This document shows positions 34,808 to 43,155 of a stretch of DNA of 64,000 nt, one piece after another. The notes beneath the pieces are model-generated. The model made no database searches. It saw only the letters and a program-made list of their open reading frames with translations, and was not told the DNA's origin. How positions within the stretch are numbered: position 1 is the stretch's first letter; each line of letters opens with the position of its first letter. The stretch covers positions 88,767 through 152,766 of the forward strand of contig NZ_JBNAGJ010000008.1 in NCBI RefSeq assembly GCF_049803795.1, written 5' to 3'. The position numbers and the translations under genes were made by a program. The DNA comes from Thalassobius sp002708925. GTDB taxonomy: Bacteria > Pseudomonadota > Alphaproteobacteria > Rhodobacterales > Rhodobacteraceae.

Positions 34808-35677
34808 TCACTCCGCCGCCGCTGCAAGAGGCAGCGGGTCGCTTTCGGAGGCGTCGGCCGGGCTGCCCTGATCCGCGTTTTCCCGATCCAGATCGCGCGA
34901 CAATGTGCGCTGCACCAGCGCGGCGGCATCCGTCAGCATGATCCGATAGCCGCCGATCCCCCGCACCAGCAGGTTATAGAAGATCACCGCCGGAATCGCC
35001 GCCACCAGCCCGATGGCCGTGGCCAGCAGCGCCTCGGCGATCCCAGGGGCCACGACAGCCAGGTTCGTGGTGTTGGTTTCCGCAATCGAGATAAAGCTGT
35101 TCATGATCCCCCAGACCGTGCCGAACAGGCCGACAAAGGGCGCGGTGGACCCGGTGATCGCCAGCAACGCCGTGCCGCGCCCGGCACTGCGCGCCGCGCC
35201 GGCCTCGATCCGCGACAGGGCGCTTTCGCTGCGTTCCTTGATCCCTGCGGCATGGCTCTGGCCCGAGCGTTCACGCTCGGCCAGCGCGGCGCGCACCATG
35301 GCGCCGACCACCCCGCGCCGTTTGGCGAACAGCCCCTGCCCCGCCTCCAGCGAGCCAGCCCTGTCCAGACGTTTGTAATTGCGCCGGACCCGGCGCTTGG
35401 CCGCGCTTAGCGAGACCAGCTTGGCGATGAACACCGCCCAGACCAGAACCGAGGCAACAGCCAGCGAGATCATCACGGCCTTCACCACGATATCGGCGGC
35501 CAGGTACATCCCGACGGGCGACATGTGATCGTGCCCGGCCTCGGCCAGCCATGCGCCCACGGTGGCCTGACTGTCGGAAATCAGCGCGCTGGCCTGATCG
35601 GTCAGGCTGACATCCTGCGCCATAGCGGGGGCTGCCAGAAAAATTGCAAGTGCGGTCATAGCGTTACGCATCATCAT
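34808..35677 (-). CDS. exbB: Biopolymer transport protein ExbB
   Basis: About 289 residues with a signal peptide (AIFLAAPAMA), an extra N-terminal periplasmic stretch and three membrane helices. The ExbB/TolQ core is clear: GSTAPFVGLFGTVWGIMNSF and LLATAIGLVAAIPAVIFYN. The preferred start at 35677 overlaps the piuC stop in ATGA. ATGs at 35674 and 35671 give nearly the same product, and the last has better spacing to gagg. ExbB-ExbD-TonB is dedicated to the receptor upstream. Confidence 0.92.
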   Translation of the reverse strand: MMMRNAMTALAIFLAAPAMAQDVSLTDQASALISDSQATVGAWLAEAGHDHMSPVGMYLAADIVVKAVMISLAVASVLVWAVFIAKLVSLSAAKRRVRRNYKRLDRAGSLEAGQGLFAKRRGVVGAMVRAALAERERSGQSHAAGIKERSESALSRIEAGAARSAGRGTALLAITGSTAPFVGLFGTVWGIMNSFISIAETNTTNLAVVAPGIAEALLATAIGLVAAIPAVIFYNLLVRGIGGYRIMLTDAAALVQRTLSRDLDRENADQGSPADASESDPLPLAAAAE

Positions 35678-36357
35678 ACCTCGGTCCATTGGCGGATCAT
35701 GTTGTGGTAAATGCCGGTCAGGCGGACGACTTCGTCATCCTCGGCGCCAAAGCGCGTGGCCAGCGTCTGGATGGTCTGGTCCAGCTCGAACAGGATGGTG
35801 CGCTGCTCGTTCGAGCGCACCATGCTTTGCAGCCAGAAAAACGAGGACACCCGCGCCCCGCGCGTCACTGGCACCACCTCGTGCAGCGAGGTCGAGGGAT
35901 AGAGCACCATGTCCCCTGCGGGCAGTTTCACCTCTTGGGTGCCATAGTGGTCCTCGACCAGCAGCGCGCCGCCGTCATATTCATCGGGCTCTGAGAAAAA
36001 GACCGTCATCGACAGATCGGTGCGGATGTATTCGCCGTTGAACGGATTGGTGCGAATGGCATTGTCCACATGGATGCCAAAGGTCTCGCCGTCCTCGTAG
36101 CGGTTGAACATCGGCGGCAAAATCCGCAGCGGCAAGGCGGCCGACAGGAACAGCGGGTTTTGCGACAGACGTTGCAGGATCAGTTGCCCCAGCTCCTGCG
36201 CATCCTGGCCCGTGGCGGGCAGCTGACGGTTGCGTTTGACTTGCAGGGACTGGGCGCCGGCGGTGTTTTTGCCGTCCTCCCAATCGGCCGCGTCCAGACG
36301 GGTGCGAATGGATTTGACCTCGTCCTTGCTGAACAGTTCGGGGATGGTGATGAGCAT
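35674..36357 (-). CDS. piuC: PKHD-type Fe(II)/2-oxoglutarate dioxygenase PiuC
   Basis: A 227-residue PiuC/YbiX-type hydroxylase. The Fe(II) triad is H96-x-D98 (GIHVDNA) and H159 (STSLHEVV), with a following arginine for 2-oxoglutarate. It is found beside TonB-dependent siderophore receptors of the PiuA/Fiu type, here 81 bases downstream of one. A role in processing the imported siderophore or a receptor component is proposed for the family but not settled. ATG 36357 begins the conserved MLITIPELFSKDEV. Confidence 0.92.
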   Translation of the reverse strand: MLITIPELFSKDEVKSIRTRLDAADWEDGKNTAGAQSLQVKRNRQLPATGQDAQELGQLILQRLSQNPLFLSAALPLRILPPMFNRYEDGETFGIHVDNAIRTNPFNGEYIRTDLSMTVFFSEPDEYDGGALLVEDHYGTQEVKLPAGDMVLYPSTSLHEVVPVTRGARVSSFFWLQSMVRSNEQRTILFELDQTIQTLATRFGAEDDEVVRLTGIYHNMIRQWTEV

Positions 36358-36438
36358 GCTGCGCTCCTGATCTGAGAAGTGGCCGGGGGCGGCGCGCATG
36401 ATTGCCGCCCCCAACCGAGGGAAAGTGCAAACCGGGGC

Positions 36439-38886
36439 TTAGAACTTCATGTCCAGCGAGGCCCAGATTTCACGACCCGGCCCCACATAGGTGAACGGCT
36501 CACCCGAGCGGTAGGCGGTGTCGTAGTAGGTCTTGTCGGTGATGTTATCGATGCCGAACCGGACCGACGTGGCCTTGTTGATCGCGTAGGATCCGACCAG
36601 ATCGAAGGTCCAGTGCGAGGGCAGAACATTGCCGTTCGGCACGGTCGAGCCCAGATCACGTTTCCCAACAAAATTCGTCTGCAGACCCAGCATCAGATCG
36701 TCACTGACATCATAGGTGACCAGCAGGTTGAACTGCTTATGCGTGATGGTGGGCAGCGATTCCCCGATATAATCGGCGGTCGCGCTGTCCAGGATCTCAC
36801 TGTCCGAGAACACGGCCCCACCAAACAGGCCCACACGGTCATTCACCTTACCGGCGACGCCCAGCTCGATCCCGCGCACACGGTATTTCAGCGTGTCCGA
36901 GGTCACGGCGTCGGCACCACGGCCCACATCCTCGCGGGCGTTGTCCTTGGTGGTCTGGAACAGTGCGGCGGTCAGCAGCAGGTGGTTGTTCAGCTCGTAC
37001 TTGGCGCCCAGTTCCAGCGACAGGTTCTGCTCGGGCTTGAGCCCTTCACCATTGGTGTCCAGACCGCCGTAGTAGCCGCCGCCCGAGGCGATCTCCTGCC
37101 CCATCGGGTTGGTCGAGGTCGCCGCAGCACCGTAAATCCGCAGCTTGTCCGAGGGTTTGTAGGTCACAGACAGGCTGCCGTTCAGCATGGTGTCACTGCG
37201 CGACAACGCATAGGCATCCCCCGCACGGTCGGTGCCGGTGCGCTCGATGTCATAGTGATCAATCCGCAGACCGCCCGCGACCGTCCATTGCCGGGACAGC
37301 TCGACCGTATCCAGCGCGTAGATGGATTTGGTATCCACGCGGGTTTCGGTCCAGCTGTCATTCAGCGTGGGCGTGGTGCCGGCCCAGCAGGCAGAGGGAT
37401 CGGGGTTCACCGCCGTCACGGTGCACGGATCGGGGCGCCCGCCATCCTCGGGCAGGTAATCCTCGGAAATCAGGTTATCGTAGCCGGTGTATTTCACGTC
37501 CTCGCGCGACAGGCTGACCCCGACAATCCAGGTATGCTTGGCCCCGGCCCAGTGCGACACGCCGGTCAGTTCCAGATCGTTCGACAGCACGTCGGTTTCC
37601 TGGTAGCGGCTCTTGAAGCTCAGATCGACGGTCCAGTCATCGGGATTCGTCGAGCCATTGTCGGCAATCTGGCTGGGCGCGGTCAGGATGTAATCATTGA
37701 TCGAATGCGAGCCGCGCAGCGTGTTGGTCAGCTTCATCGTGGGCGAGATTTCCCAGATCAGGCGGCCCGTCGCCACATGCTGCTCGACGCTTTGGAAATC
37801 GCGATCCGCGATGCCGTAAAACGTATCGCGATCCACGCCATAATCGGTGACCGGACCGGCGAGACCTGCGTCTTCATAGACGATGAAGGGCACGCCCCAG
37901 TCGGGGGTCTGCTCGATCTTGGTGTAGGTGTAGTCGCCCTCCAGCGTGACATTCGGGGACAGCTTATAGCGCACCGAACCGGCCACGCCCGCGCGGTCGT
38001 CCTTCAGGTCTTCGCGGCCGGCGATTTCACCGTCCTGCAACATCCCGTTCAGACGGAACTGCACCTTTTCATTTTCACCCCAGTTGAAATCAAAGCTCTG
38101 GCGTGCGGTGCCCGCGCTGGTGATCTTGGTCGAGGTTTCGAAGAAATCCACATCCTGGGGCTTCTTGGACGCGATGTTCAGCGCGCCGCCGGTGGTGCCA
38201 CGCCCGCCCACGGTGCCGGCCGGGCCCTTGATCACTTCGACCTGCTCGGTGGCAAAGGTTTCGTGGATCGAAATCCCCGGATCGCGCACACCATCGACAT
38301 AGACGTCGTTATTGGCCTTGAAGCCGCGGATATAGATGTTGTCGCCGTAAGAGTTCCCACCCTCACCAAAGCCCAGCGAGATGCCGGGCGTGTTGCGCGC
38401 CAGCTGCCGGATCGAGGTGGTGCCCTTGGTTTCAATCGTTTCCTGCGTGATCGCGGTCACGGTCCGGGGGGTGTCCAGCACCTTGCCCGGCAGTTTCGAG
38501 TTGGTCAGACGATCGGCCTTGAACGGCGCGTTCGGGTCCGCGTTGGGGTTGGTCCCGGCACGAGCCTGAGCCTCGGCCTCGGCGGCGGCGCGTTCGGCGG
38601 CCTCCTGTTCGGCGCAAACCGGCGTTCCGGCCAGCTCGGGCGTACAGACCTGCGGAGCAGCCGCAGCCCGGCCAGTGTTGTTCGACACCCGGCGCGGCGC
38701 GACCGGTGCAGGGGCCTGAACCTCGGTGGTTTCCACTTCGACGGTGGGCAATTCGATAACGCCGGCGTCCTGACCATAGGCCTGACCGGCAAAACAGGCC
38801 GCCGTCAGCGACGCCCCGAACAATGTAGATTTTCGGACAGACCGTCCGTTCGTGGCCGTAAAGGGCCCCGTTCCAAGAGTGCGCAT
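36439..38886 (-). CDS. TonB-dependent siderophore receptor (Fiu/PiuA type)
   Basis: An 815-residue outer-membrane receptor. A signal peptide (ends GQAYG) is followed by a linker with a cysteine pair (CTPELAGTPVC) and an Ala/Glu-rich stretch. The plug domain (about 120-235) carries the TonB-interacting region TVTAITQET and IYIRGFKANNDVYVDGVRD. The 22-strand barrel ends in aromatic F (SLDMKF). It is paired with piuC, exbB, exbD and tonB. Catechol-siderophore uptake is likely from the PiuA-PiuC pairing. ATG 38886 is chosen because the signal sequence starts there. Confidence 0.9.
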   Translation of the reverse strand: MRTLGTGPFTATNGRSVRKSTLFGASLTAACFAGQAYGQDAGVIELPTVEVETTEVQAPAPVAPRRVSNNTGRAAAAPQVCTPELAGTPVCAEQEAAERAAAEAEAQARAGTNPNADPNAPFKADRLTNSKLPGKVLDTPRTVTAITQETIETKGTTSIRQLARNTPGISLGFGEGGNSYGDNIYIRGFKANNDVYVDGVRDPGISIHETFATEQVEVIKGPAGTVGGRGTTGGALNIASKKPQDVDFFETSTKITSAGTARQSFDFNWGENEKVQFRLNGMLQDGEIAGREDLKDDRAGVAGSVRYKLSPNVTLEGDYTYTKIEQTPDWGVPFIVYEDAGLAGPVTDYGVDRDTFYGIADRDFQSVEQHVATGRLIWEISPTMKLTNTLRGSHSINDYILTAPSQIADNGSTNPDDWTVDLSFKSRYQETDVLSNDLELTGVSHWAGAKHTWIVGVSLSREDVKYTGYDNLISEDYLPEDGGRPDPCTVTAVNPDPSACWAGTTPTLNDSWTETRVDTKSIYALDTVELSRQWTVAGGLRIDHYDIERTGTDRAGDAYALSRSDTMLNGSLSVTYKPSDKLRIYGAAATSTNPMGQEIASGGGYYGGLDTNGEGLKPEQNLSLELGAKYELNNHLLLTAALFQTTKDNAREDVGRGADAVTSDTLKYRVRGIELGVAGKVNDRVGLFGGAVFSDSEILDSATADYIGESLPTITHKQFNLLVTYDVSDDLMLGLQTNFVGKRDLGSTVPNGNVLPSHWTFDLVGSYAINKATSVRFGIDNITDKTYYDTAYRSGEPFTYVGPGREIWASLDMKF

Positions 38887-39014
38887 TTCCGTTCCCTCAT
38901 TCTTTGACTTTACGCAGACCGCGCGAATGCGTGATCCATCGAGGCGCTTTGGCTGTCTTGAATGAGAGATTCTGAATGGCGAGTCGCGACGTGGCGTCTG
39001 GGTAGTTGAGTCAT

Positions 39015-39028
39015 TTAGTATAGTAAAG
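39015..39028. promoter_or_regulatory. AT-rich near-palindrome upstream of the siderophore receptor
   Basis: tttagtatagtaaa is symmetric except for its inner G/G pair, and on the minus strand contains TATACT, a fair -10 element. It lies 129 bases upstream of the receptor start in a 345-bp gap (38887-39231) without other genes. It could be an iron-regulator site. It does not match the Fur, Irr or RirA consensus well. Confidence 0.3.
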
Positions 39029-39231
39029 CCCTGAAAGCCCTGACGCGCCTCGGCCCGCTCATTTTTCGTTGTTTTGTTAACGTCCTGCCAAGAACCCACC
39101 GGATATGCCTCGGATCGGGGCATGTGCGGGCTGCGGCAACCTGCCCCTTGCTCAAAACTGAACTGCATCGTTTAGTTCAGACACCCGTAAGCCTTCCTAA
39201 CTCCAACCCCAAGAACCCCAACGGCCTGCCA

Positions 39232-39693
39232 ATGACCCATGTCCGCAAAACCCGCCTGCCCGCCCACGCCCATCTGTGGCAGCATTTCCAAACCGGAGAC
39301 TTCATCGACTGCTACAGCTGCACCAGCCCGCTGGATGTCCACACTGCCGCGCAGGTGGCAATGACAATGCCCCGATGGTCTCAGACGCTGCTGGAACTGC
39401 GCAACCGGATCGTCGCGCCCCTGGGCCTGAAAACCGAGCTGAGCGACGGTCAGGACCACATGTTCCCGCTGACCTTTGAAACCGAAGACGAGCTGAACTT
39501 CGGCCTGGACGACTCGCATCTGAATTTCCGGATTGCGGTGATGCGCGCGCAGGGGCAGATTCATATGGCCACCTGGGTGCACCGCAATAATCTGCTGGGC
39601 CGGGCCTATCTGCTGGCGGTGATGCCCTTTCATGTCCTGCTGTCGCGCCAGGCCGTCGGCCGGATCGCACAGGCTGCCCCCGCCCCTGCCTAA
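39232..39693 (+). CDS. DUF2867 family protein
   Basis: A 153-residue protein matching the DUF2867 pattern: VRKTRLPAHAHL, GDFIDCYS and a C-terminal MPFHVLLSRQAVGRIAQ. No catalytic motif is visible, and there is no signal peptide or membrane helix. ATG 39232 begins the conserved part; upstream codons are not conserved in style. It precedes hisF by 62 bases but has no known link to histidine. A START-like or lipid-binding fold is suspected for the family; this is weak. Confidence 0.72.
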   Translation: MTHVRKTRLPAHAHLWQHFQTGDFIDCYSCTSPLDVHTAAQVAMTMPRWSQTLLELRNRIVAPLGLKTELSDGQDHMFPLTFETEDELNFGLDDSHLNFRIAVMRAQGQIHMATWVHRNNLLGRAYLLAVMPFHVLLSRQAVGRIAQAAPAPA

Positions 39694-39755
39694 GCTGCGT
39701 TGCACACAGGGCCGATCTGGCCTAAACCGCTGGCACGTAGTCGCAAGAGGCCCCG

Positions 39756-40535
39756 ATGCTGAAAACCCGTATCATCCCTTGCCTGGACGTCGCCGATGGG
39801 CGCGTCGTGAAGGGCGTGAATTTCGTCGATCTGGTGGATGCCGGCGACCCGGTGGAATCGGCCAAGGCCTATGACGCCGCCGGTGCGGATGAAATCTGTT
39901 TTCTGGACATCCACGCCACCCATGAAAACCGCGGCACCATGTTCGATGTGGTCCAGCGCACGGCCGAGCAATGCTACGTCCCCCTGACCGTGGGCGGCGG
40001 CGTCCGCACCGTGCAGGACGTGCGCAACCTGCTGCTGGCGGGGGCCGATAAGGTCAGCTTCAACTCCGCCGCCGTCGCCAACCCCGATGTCGTGGCCCAG
40101 GCCGCCGATCAGTTCGGCAGCCAGTGTATCGTGGTCGCCATCGACGCCAAAACCGTGGAAACCGACGCAGACGGCAACGGCACCCGATGGGAGATTTTCA
40201 CCCACGGCGGCCGCAAACCCACCGGCATCGACGCCGTGGAATTCGCCATTCTGGTCGCTGAAAAAGGCGCCGGGGAAATCCTGCTGACCTCGATGGATCG
40301 CGACGGCACCCGCGCCGGGTTCAACCTGCCGCTGACCCGCGCCATTTCCGATGCGGTGGACATCCCCGTGATCGCCTCGGGCGGGGTCGGCACCCTGGAT
40401 CACCTGGTCGAGGGCGTCACCAAGGGCGGCGCCAGCGCCGTGCTGGCCGCCTCGATCTTCCATTTCGGCGACTACACCATCCGCGAAGCCAAAGACCACA
40501 TGGCCGCCGCGGGCATCCCCATGAGGATCGAATGA
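39756..40535 (+). CDS. hisF: Imidazole glycerol phosphate synthase, cyclase subunit
   Basis: A 259-residue TIM barrel. Catalytic aspartates are in IIPCLDVADGRVVKG and LLTSMDRDGTRAGF. It combines with HisH to form imidazole glycerol phosphate and AICAR. It overlaps hisE by four bases (ATGA at 40532). A 9-kb stretch separates it from hisH, so the two subunits come from different transcription units. Confidence 0.96.
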   Translation: MLKTRIIPCLDVADGRVVKGVNFVDLVDAGDPVESAKAYDAAGADEICFLDIHATHENRGTMFDVVQRTAEQCYVPLTVGGGVRTVQDVRNLLLAGADKVSFNSAAVANPDVVAQAADQFGSQCIVVAIDAKTVETDADGNGTRWEIFTHGGRKPTGIDAVEFAILVAEKGAGEILLTSMDRDGTRAGFNLPLTRAISDAVDIPVIASGGVGTLDHLVEGVTKGGASAVLAASIFHFGDYTIREAKDHMAAAGIPMRIE

Positions 40536-40840
40536 CACTCGACGACCTGGCCCAAACCATCGCCGCCCGCGCCGCGGCCGACCCAGATACCAGCTGGACC
40601 GCCAAACTGCTGGCCAAAGGCCCCGAAAAATGCGCCGAGAAATTCGGCGAAGAAGCCATCGAAGCCATCATCGAGGCCACCAAAGGCGACAAAACCCGCC
40701 TCACCTCCGAGGCCGCCGACGTGCTCTTTCACCTGCTGGTGATGCTGCAATCGCGCGATGTGCCCCTGTCGGACGTGATGGCCGAACTGGCCCGCCGCCA
40801 GGGCACCTCGGGCCTCGCAGAAAAAGCCGCCCGCACATGA
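40532..40840 (+). CDS. hisE: Phosphoribosyl-ATP pyrophosphatase
   Basis: A 102-residue MazG-like all-alpha enzyme for the second step of histidine synthesis. The metal-binding pattern EKFGEEAIEAIIEA and EAADVLFHLLVML is present. It is translationally coupled to hisF upstream and to the Dabb gene downstream (ATGA at both ends). This is the monofunctional form, so hisI must lie elsewhere. Confidence 0.95.
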   Translation: MTLDDLAQTIAARAAADPDTSWTAKLLAKGPEKCAEKFGEEAIEAIIEATKGDKTRLTSEAADVLFHLLVMLQSRDVPLSDVMAELARRQGTSGLAEKAART

Positions 40841-41124
40841 TCCGCCACGTGGTGTTCTTCTCGGCCCGCGATCCCAAAGACCGCGAAACGGTCTATGACG
40901 GGCTCTCGCTGCTCTCGGGCATCCCCCACGCATCCCACTTTGAAATCGGCCGCAATCTGAACACCGATCCAATCCCCGGCCCGCAGGTGGATTTCATCGT
41001 CTACGCCGAATTCAAGGACGAAACCGCCCTGGCCGCCTTCAAGGCCCACCCGCTCTACGAACGCTCCATCCAGATCGTCCGCCCCCTTCGGGATCTGCGC
41101 ATCTCCGCCGATTTCCTCACCTGA
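40837..41124 (+). CDS. Dabb (stress-responsive A/B barrel) domain protein
   Basis: A 95-residue ferredoxin-like barrel with the Dabb features MIRHVVFFSARD at the N-terminus and FIVYAEFKDETALAAFKAHPLYE. The start overlaps the hisE stop in ATGA. No catalytic residue can be assigned. The coupling to hisE looks like a stable operon position, but no role in histidine synthesis is known. Confidence 0.82.
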   Translation: MIRHVVFFSARDPKDRETVYDGLSLLSGIPHASHFEIGRNLNTDPIPGPQVDFIVYAEFKDETALAAFKAHPLYERSIQIVRPLRDLRISADFLT

Positions 41125-41125
41125 G

Positions 41126-41154
41126 CCCGCCGCTTCTTTTTGACAAAAATACTC
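41126..41154. repeat. Intergenic repeat ending in AAATACTC, copy 1
   Basis: The segment has a CCCGCC stretch, then cttcttt, seven bases, then aaatactc, directly after the Dabb stop. A matching element with the same spacing follows another stop at 44790-44819. It resembles a short repeat found after many genes in Rhodobacteraceae genomes (from memory, not checked). Confidence 0.5.
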
Positions 41155-41161
41155 CGGGGGA

Positions 41162-41204
41162 GCCGTTGAAGATCGCAGAGCTTCAACGGCGGGGGCTGGC
41201 CCCC
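41162..41204. terminator. Two stem-loops between converging genes
   Basis: The first is gccgttgaag (41162-41171) with cttcaacggc (41181-41190), ten perfect pairs. The second is ggggg/ccccc at 41191-41204. It lies between the Dabb gene and the CoA-binding gene and may end both transcripts. The T-run upstream (41137-41141) is on the wrong side for a plus-strand intrinsic terminator. Confidence 0.5.
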
Positions 41205-41207
41205 TCC

Positions 41208-41681
41208 TCACAGCTTCGACGAAATCACCCCGGTCGCGAACCCGCCCATACGCAGTTCACCGAACAGACGCTGATACTCGATCTTCGGGCAGCGGTTCAT
41301 GATCACATCCACCCCGCGCGCGCGGGCTTTAGCGGCGGCCTCGGGGTGCTCTACCCCGATCTGCATCCAGATCGTCTGTAGCTCGGGAAAGGCCTCCAGC
41401 GCCTCGTCCACGATGGGCGGCACCGCCTCCGAGCGGCGAAAAATATCCACCATATCCACCCCGCCCTCAATGTCGGACAGGCTGGCGCGCACGGTCTGAC
41501 CGAACAGCGTTTTACCCGCATGGCCGGGATTGACCGGAATAACCGTATAGCCCTTCAGCCCCAGATAGCGCGCCACGTAATAAGACGGGCGCACCGCGTT
41601 CATCGACACGCCCACAACGGCCACCCGCCGCGTGCGCTTCAGAATCGTTTTCAGATGATCATCGGTATACTGTTCGCTCAT
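41208..41681 (-). CDS. CoA-binding domain protein (YccU-like)
   Basis: A 157-residue single Rossmann-fold protein of the CoA_binding family. It shows RRVAVVGVSMNAVRPSYYVARYL near residue 19, VIPVNPGHAG, and a C-terminal MNRCPKIEYQRL. It has no partner ligase domain. Homologues are common and their function is not established. It converges on the Dabb gene. Confidence 0.85.
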   Translation of the reverse strand: MSEQYTDDHLKTILKRTRRVAVVGVSMNAVRPSYYVARYLGLKGYTVIPVNPGHAGKTLFGQTVRASLSDIEGGVDMVDIFRRSEAVPPIVDEALEAFPELQTIWMQIGVEHPEAAAKARARGVDVIMNRCPKIEYQRLFGELRMGGFATGVISSKL

Positions 41682-41728
41682 GCCTTAGCGTTAGCCTGCC
41701 GCGGGCCTTCTGCCTAGCCATCGGCGCA

Positions 41729-41850
41729 TAAAAAAGCACCTCGGGGTCAGCCCGAGGTGCCAGTCGCGGAACGAGGGACAGTGAATGAAGCGCGAGGGTT
41801 CCGTCCCCGCGGCTCTGATACTCATGTAGGATCGCATGATCGCTATGGAA
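41729..41850 (-). ncRNA. Possible small RNA, or long 3' untranslated end, upstream of a strong terminator
   Basis: The 217-bp gap 41682-41898 has no good coding frame. On the minus strand it ends in a 9-bp hairpin plus T6 (41760-41729). Just before it is an imperfect stem with cggaac/gttccg arms. A TTCACA -35-like box lies near 41875-41880. This could be an independent small RNA or only the tail of the rlmB transcript. The 5' end given is a guess. Confidence 0.3.
41730..41760 (-). terminator. Intrinsic terminator, minus strand
   Basis: On the minus strand, gcacctcgg (41760-41752) pairs with ccgaggtgc (41744-41736) around a seven-base loop and is followed by tttttt (41736-41731). It lies 138 bases past the rlmB stop. 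Confidence 0.85.
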
Positions 41851-41898
41851 GAGTGTGTAAAGAACCTGTGAACAACGCGTTAACAGCGCCCCGATTCC

Positions 41899-42675
41899 CT
41901 AGCCCCGCGCCGCATAAAGCGCGACTGCCGCCGCGTTCGACACATTGAGCGAGCCAAACCCCCCCGCGAAATCAATCCGCACCAGCGCATCGCAGGTCTC
42001 GCGGGTTTTCTGGCGCAGCCCCGGCCCCTCGGCCCCCAGCACCAGCGCGACGGGGCGGTCGGTCTTGCCCTCCAGCGCGGTCTCGATCGTCTGCTCGGCC
42101 TCGCCGGCCAGGCCCAGCACGATATAGCCCATCTGCTGCAACGCCTCGATCCCATCGGCCAGATTGCGAATCCGCAGATAGGGCTGACGCTCCAGCGCGC
42201 CGCTGGCGGTTTTCGCCAAAGCCCCGGTTTCGGGCGCCGAATGATGCCGCGTGCCGATCACCGCACAGGCGCCGAACACCTCGGCCGAGCGCAGAATCGC
42301 GCCCACGTTATGCGGGTCGGTCACCCGGTCCAGCAGCACCACACGCGGTGCCAGCCCCGGTTTGCCCACGCAGACATCCTGCAAGCGCCCCCAATCCAGC
42401 GGCTTGACCTCCAGCGCGGCCCCCTGATGCACCGAATTGGAATCAATCGGCACGTTGAATTTGCGCGGATCCACCACTTCGGGCGTCATCCCGCTGGCGG
42501 TAATCGCCTCGGCCAGCTTGTCCTGCGCGTTTTTTGTGACCACCAGGCGCAATTTCTGCCGGTTCGGGTTCATCAGCGCATCGCGCACCGCGTGCAGGCC
42601 GAACATCCACACGGTTTCCGCCGCCGAGGCCTTCTTTGCCTGCTCTTTTTCGACGACCCATTTGGGCTTTTTCAT
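41899..42675 (-). CDS. rlmB: 23S rRNA (guanosine-2'-O)-methyltransferase RlmB (TrmH/SpoU family)
   Basis: A 258-residue SPOUT methyltransferase. An N-terminal substrate-binding domain (FGLHAVRDALMNPNR) precedes the knotted catalytic domain with the three motifs LLDRVTDPHNVGAILRSAEV, LVLGAEGPGLR and SLNVSNAAAVALY. It methylates G2251 of 23S rRNA by homology to E. coli RlmB. The start at 42675 has a ggggatc site; an in-frame ATG at 42690 has none. It is divergent from tRNA-Tyr. Confidence 0.92.
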   Translation of the reverse strand: MKKPKWVVEKEQAKKASAAETVWMFGLHAVRDALMNPNRQKLRLVVTKNAQDKLAEAITASGMTPEVVDPRKFNVPIDSNSVHQGAALEVKPLDWGRLQDVCVGKPGLAPRVVLLDRVTDPHNVGAILRSAEVFGACAVIGTRHHSAPETGALAKTASGALERQPYLRIRNLADGIEALQQMGYIVLGLAGEAEQTIETALEGKTDRPVALVLGAEGPGLRQKTRETCDALVRIDFAGGFGSLNVSNAAAVALYAARG

Positions 42676-42810
42676 CGCGCTGATCCCCATGAATTGCGTT
42701 GCGCGCGTTAATGCGCCTCCTAACCGGCATCTGCAAGGAATTTTCCTGTTGACGCCCCTGCGCGACGCTTGTAATCACCCCCCCACGTTCTGAGGCAATG
42801 CCGCAGACAC

Positions 42811-42894
42811 GGGCGACGGGCTGCAAGGTGCGGCAGCGGACTGTAACTCCGCCGAGGAGACTCATGCCTGGTTCGATTCCAGGGTCGCCCACCA
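42811..42894 (+). tRNA. tRNA-Tyr (GTA)
   Basis: An 84-base class II tRNA. The acceptor stem is gggcgac (42811-42817) with gtcgccc (42884-42890), then A and encoded CCA. The anticodon stem is gcgga/tccgc around ctGTAac, giving tyrosine. The variable arm is 14 bases with a gag/ctc stem. The T arm is cctgg-ttcgatt-ccagg. The ORF-like reading on the opposite strand here is a shadow. Confidence 0.95.
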
Positions 42895-43015
42895 TTCTTC
42901 CTTTTCTACATCAAAGCTCGCTAAGCACCTGAAGGATCAGGTCAAATCATCCGCTCGTATCGTTCCGTCGCGCGTACCCTATGGCTGACGTTTTCCCCGT
43001 TGTACTGTCCTGCCC

Positions 43016-43144
43016 GTGCCGCAGGGCTATGACGCCGGGCAGAGCGGCTGGGCCAGCGACGGGCTGCATCCTGCCGCCAAAGGCTACAACGCGCTTTCAC
43101 AGCAACTGATCGGACATTTGAGCCCGCTTCGCCCCGCCGGCTAA
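43016..43144 (+). pseudogene. Decayed 3' end of an SGNH/GDSL-type hydrolase gene
   Basis: The frame from 42989 to the TAA at 43142-43144 gives ...GYDAGQSGWASDGLHPAAKGY.... DGLHPAAKGYNALSQQL matches the last catalytic block (Asp-x-x-His) of GDSL-type lipases and esterases. The frame is closed by TGA at 42986, and no start or N-terminal block I is found. The remnant lies 121 bases past tRNA-Tyr. The rest of 42895-43015 shows nothing I can assign. Confidence 0.6.
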
Positions 43145-43155
43145 GCCCGAGGCAG

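Noticed and set aside
42443..42895. Minus-strand frame across tRNA-Tyr
   Set aside because: It overlaps a certain tRNA and rlmB and has no protein family character.
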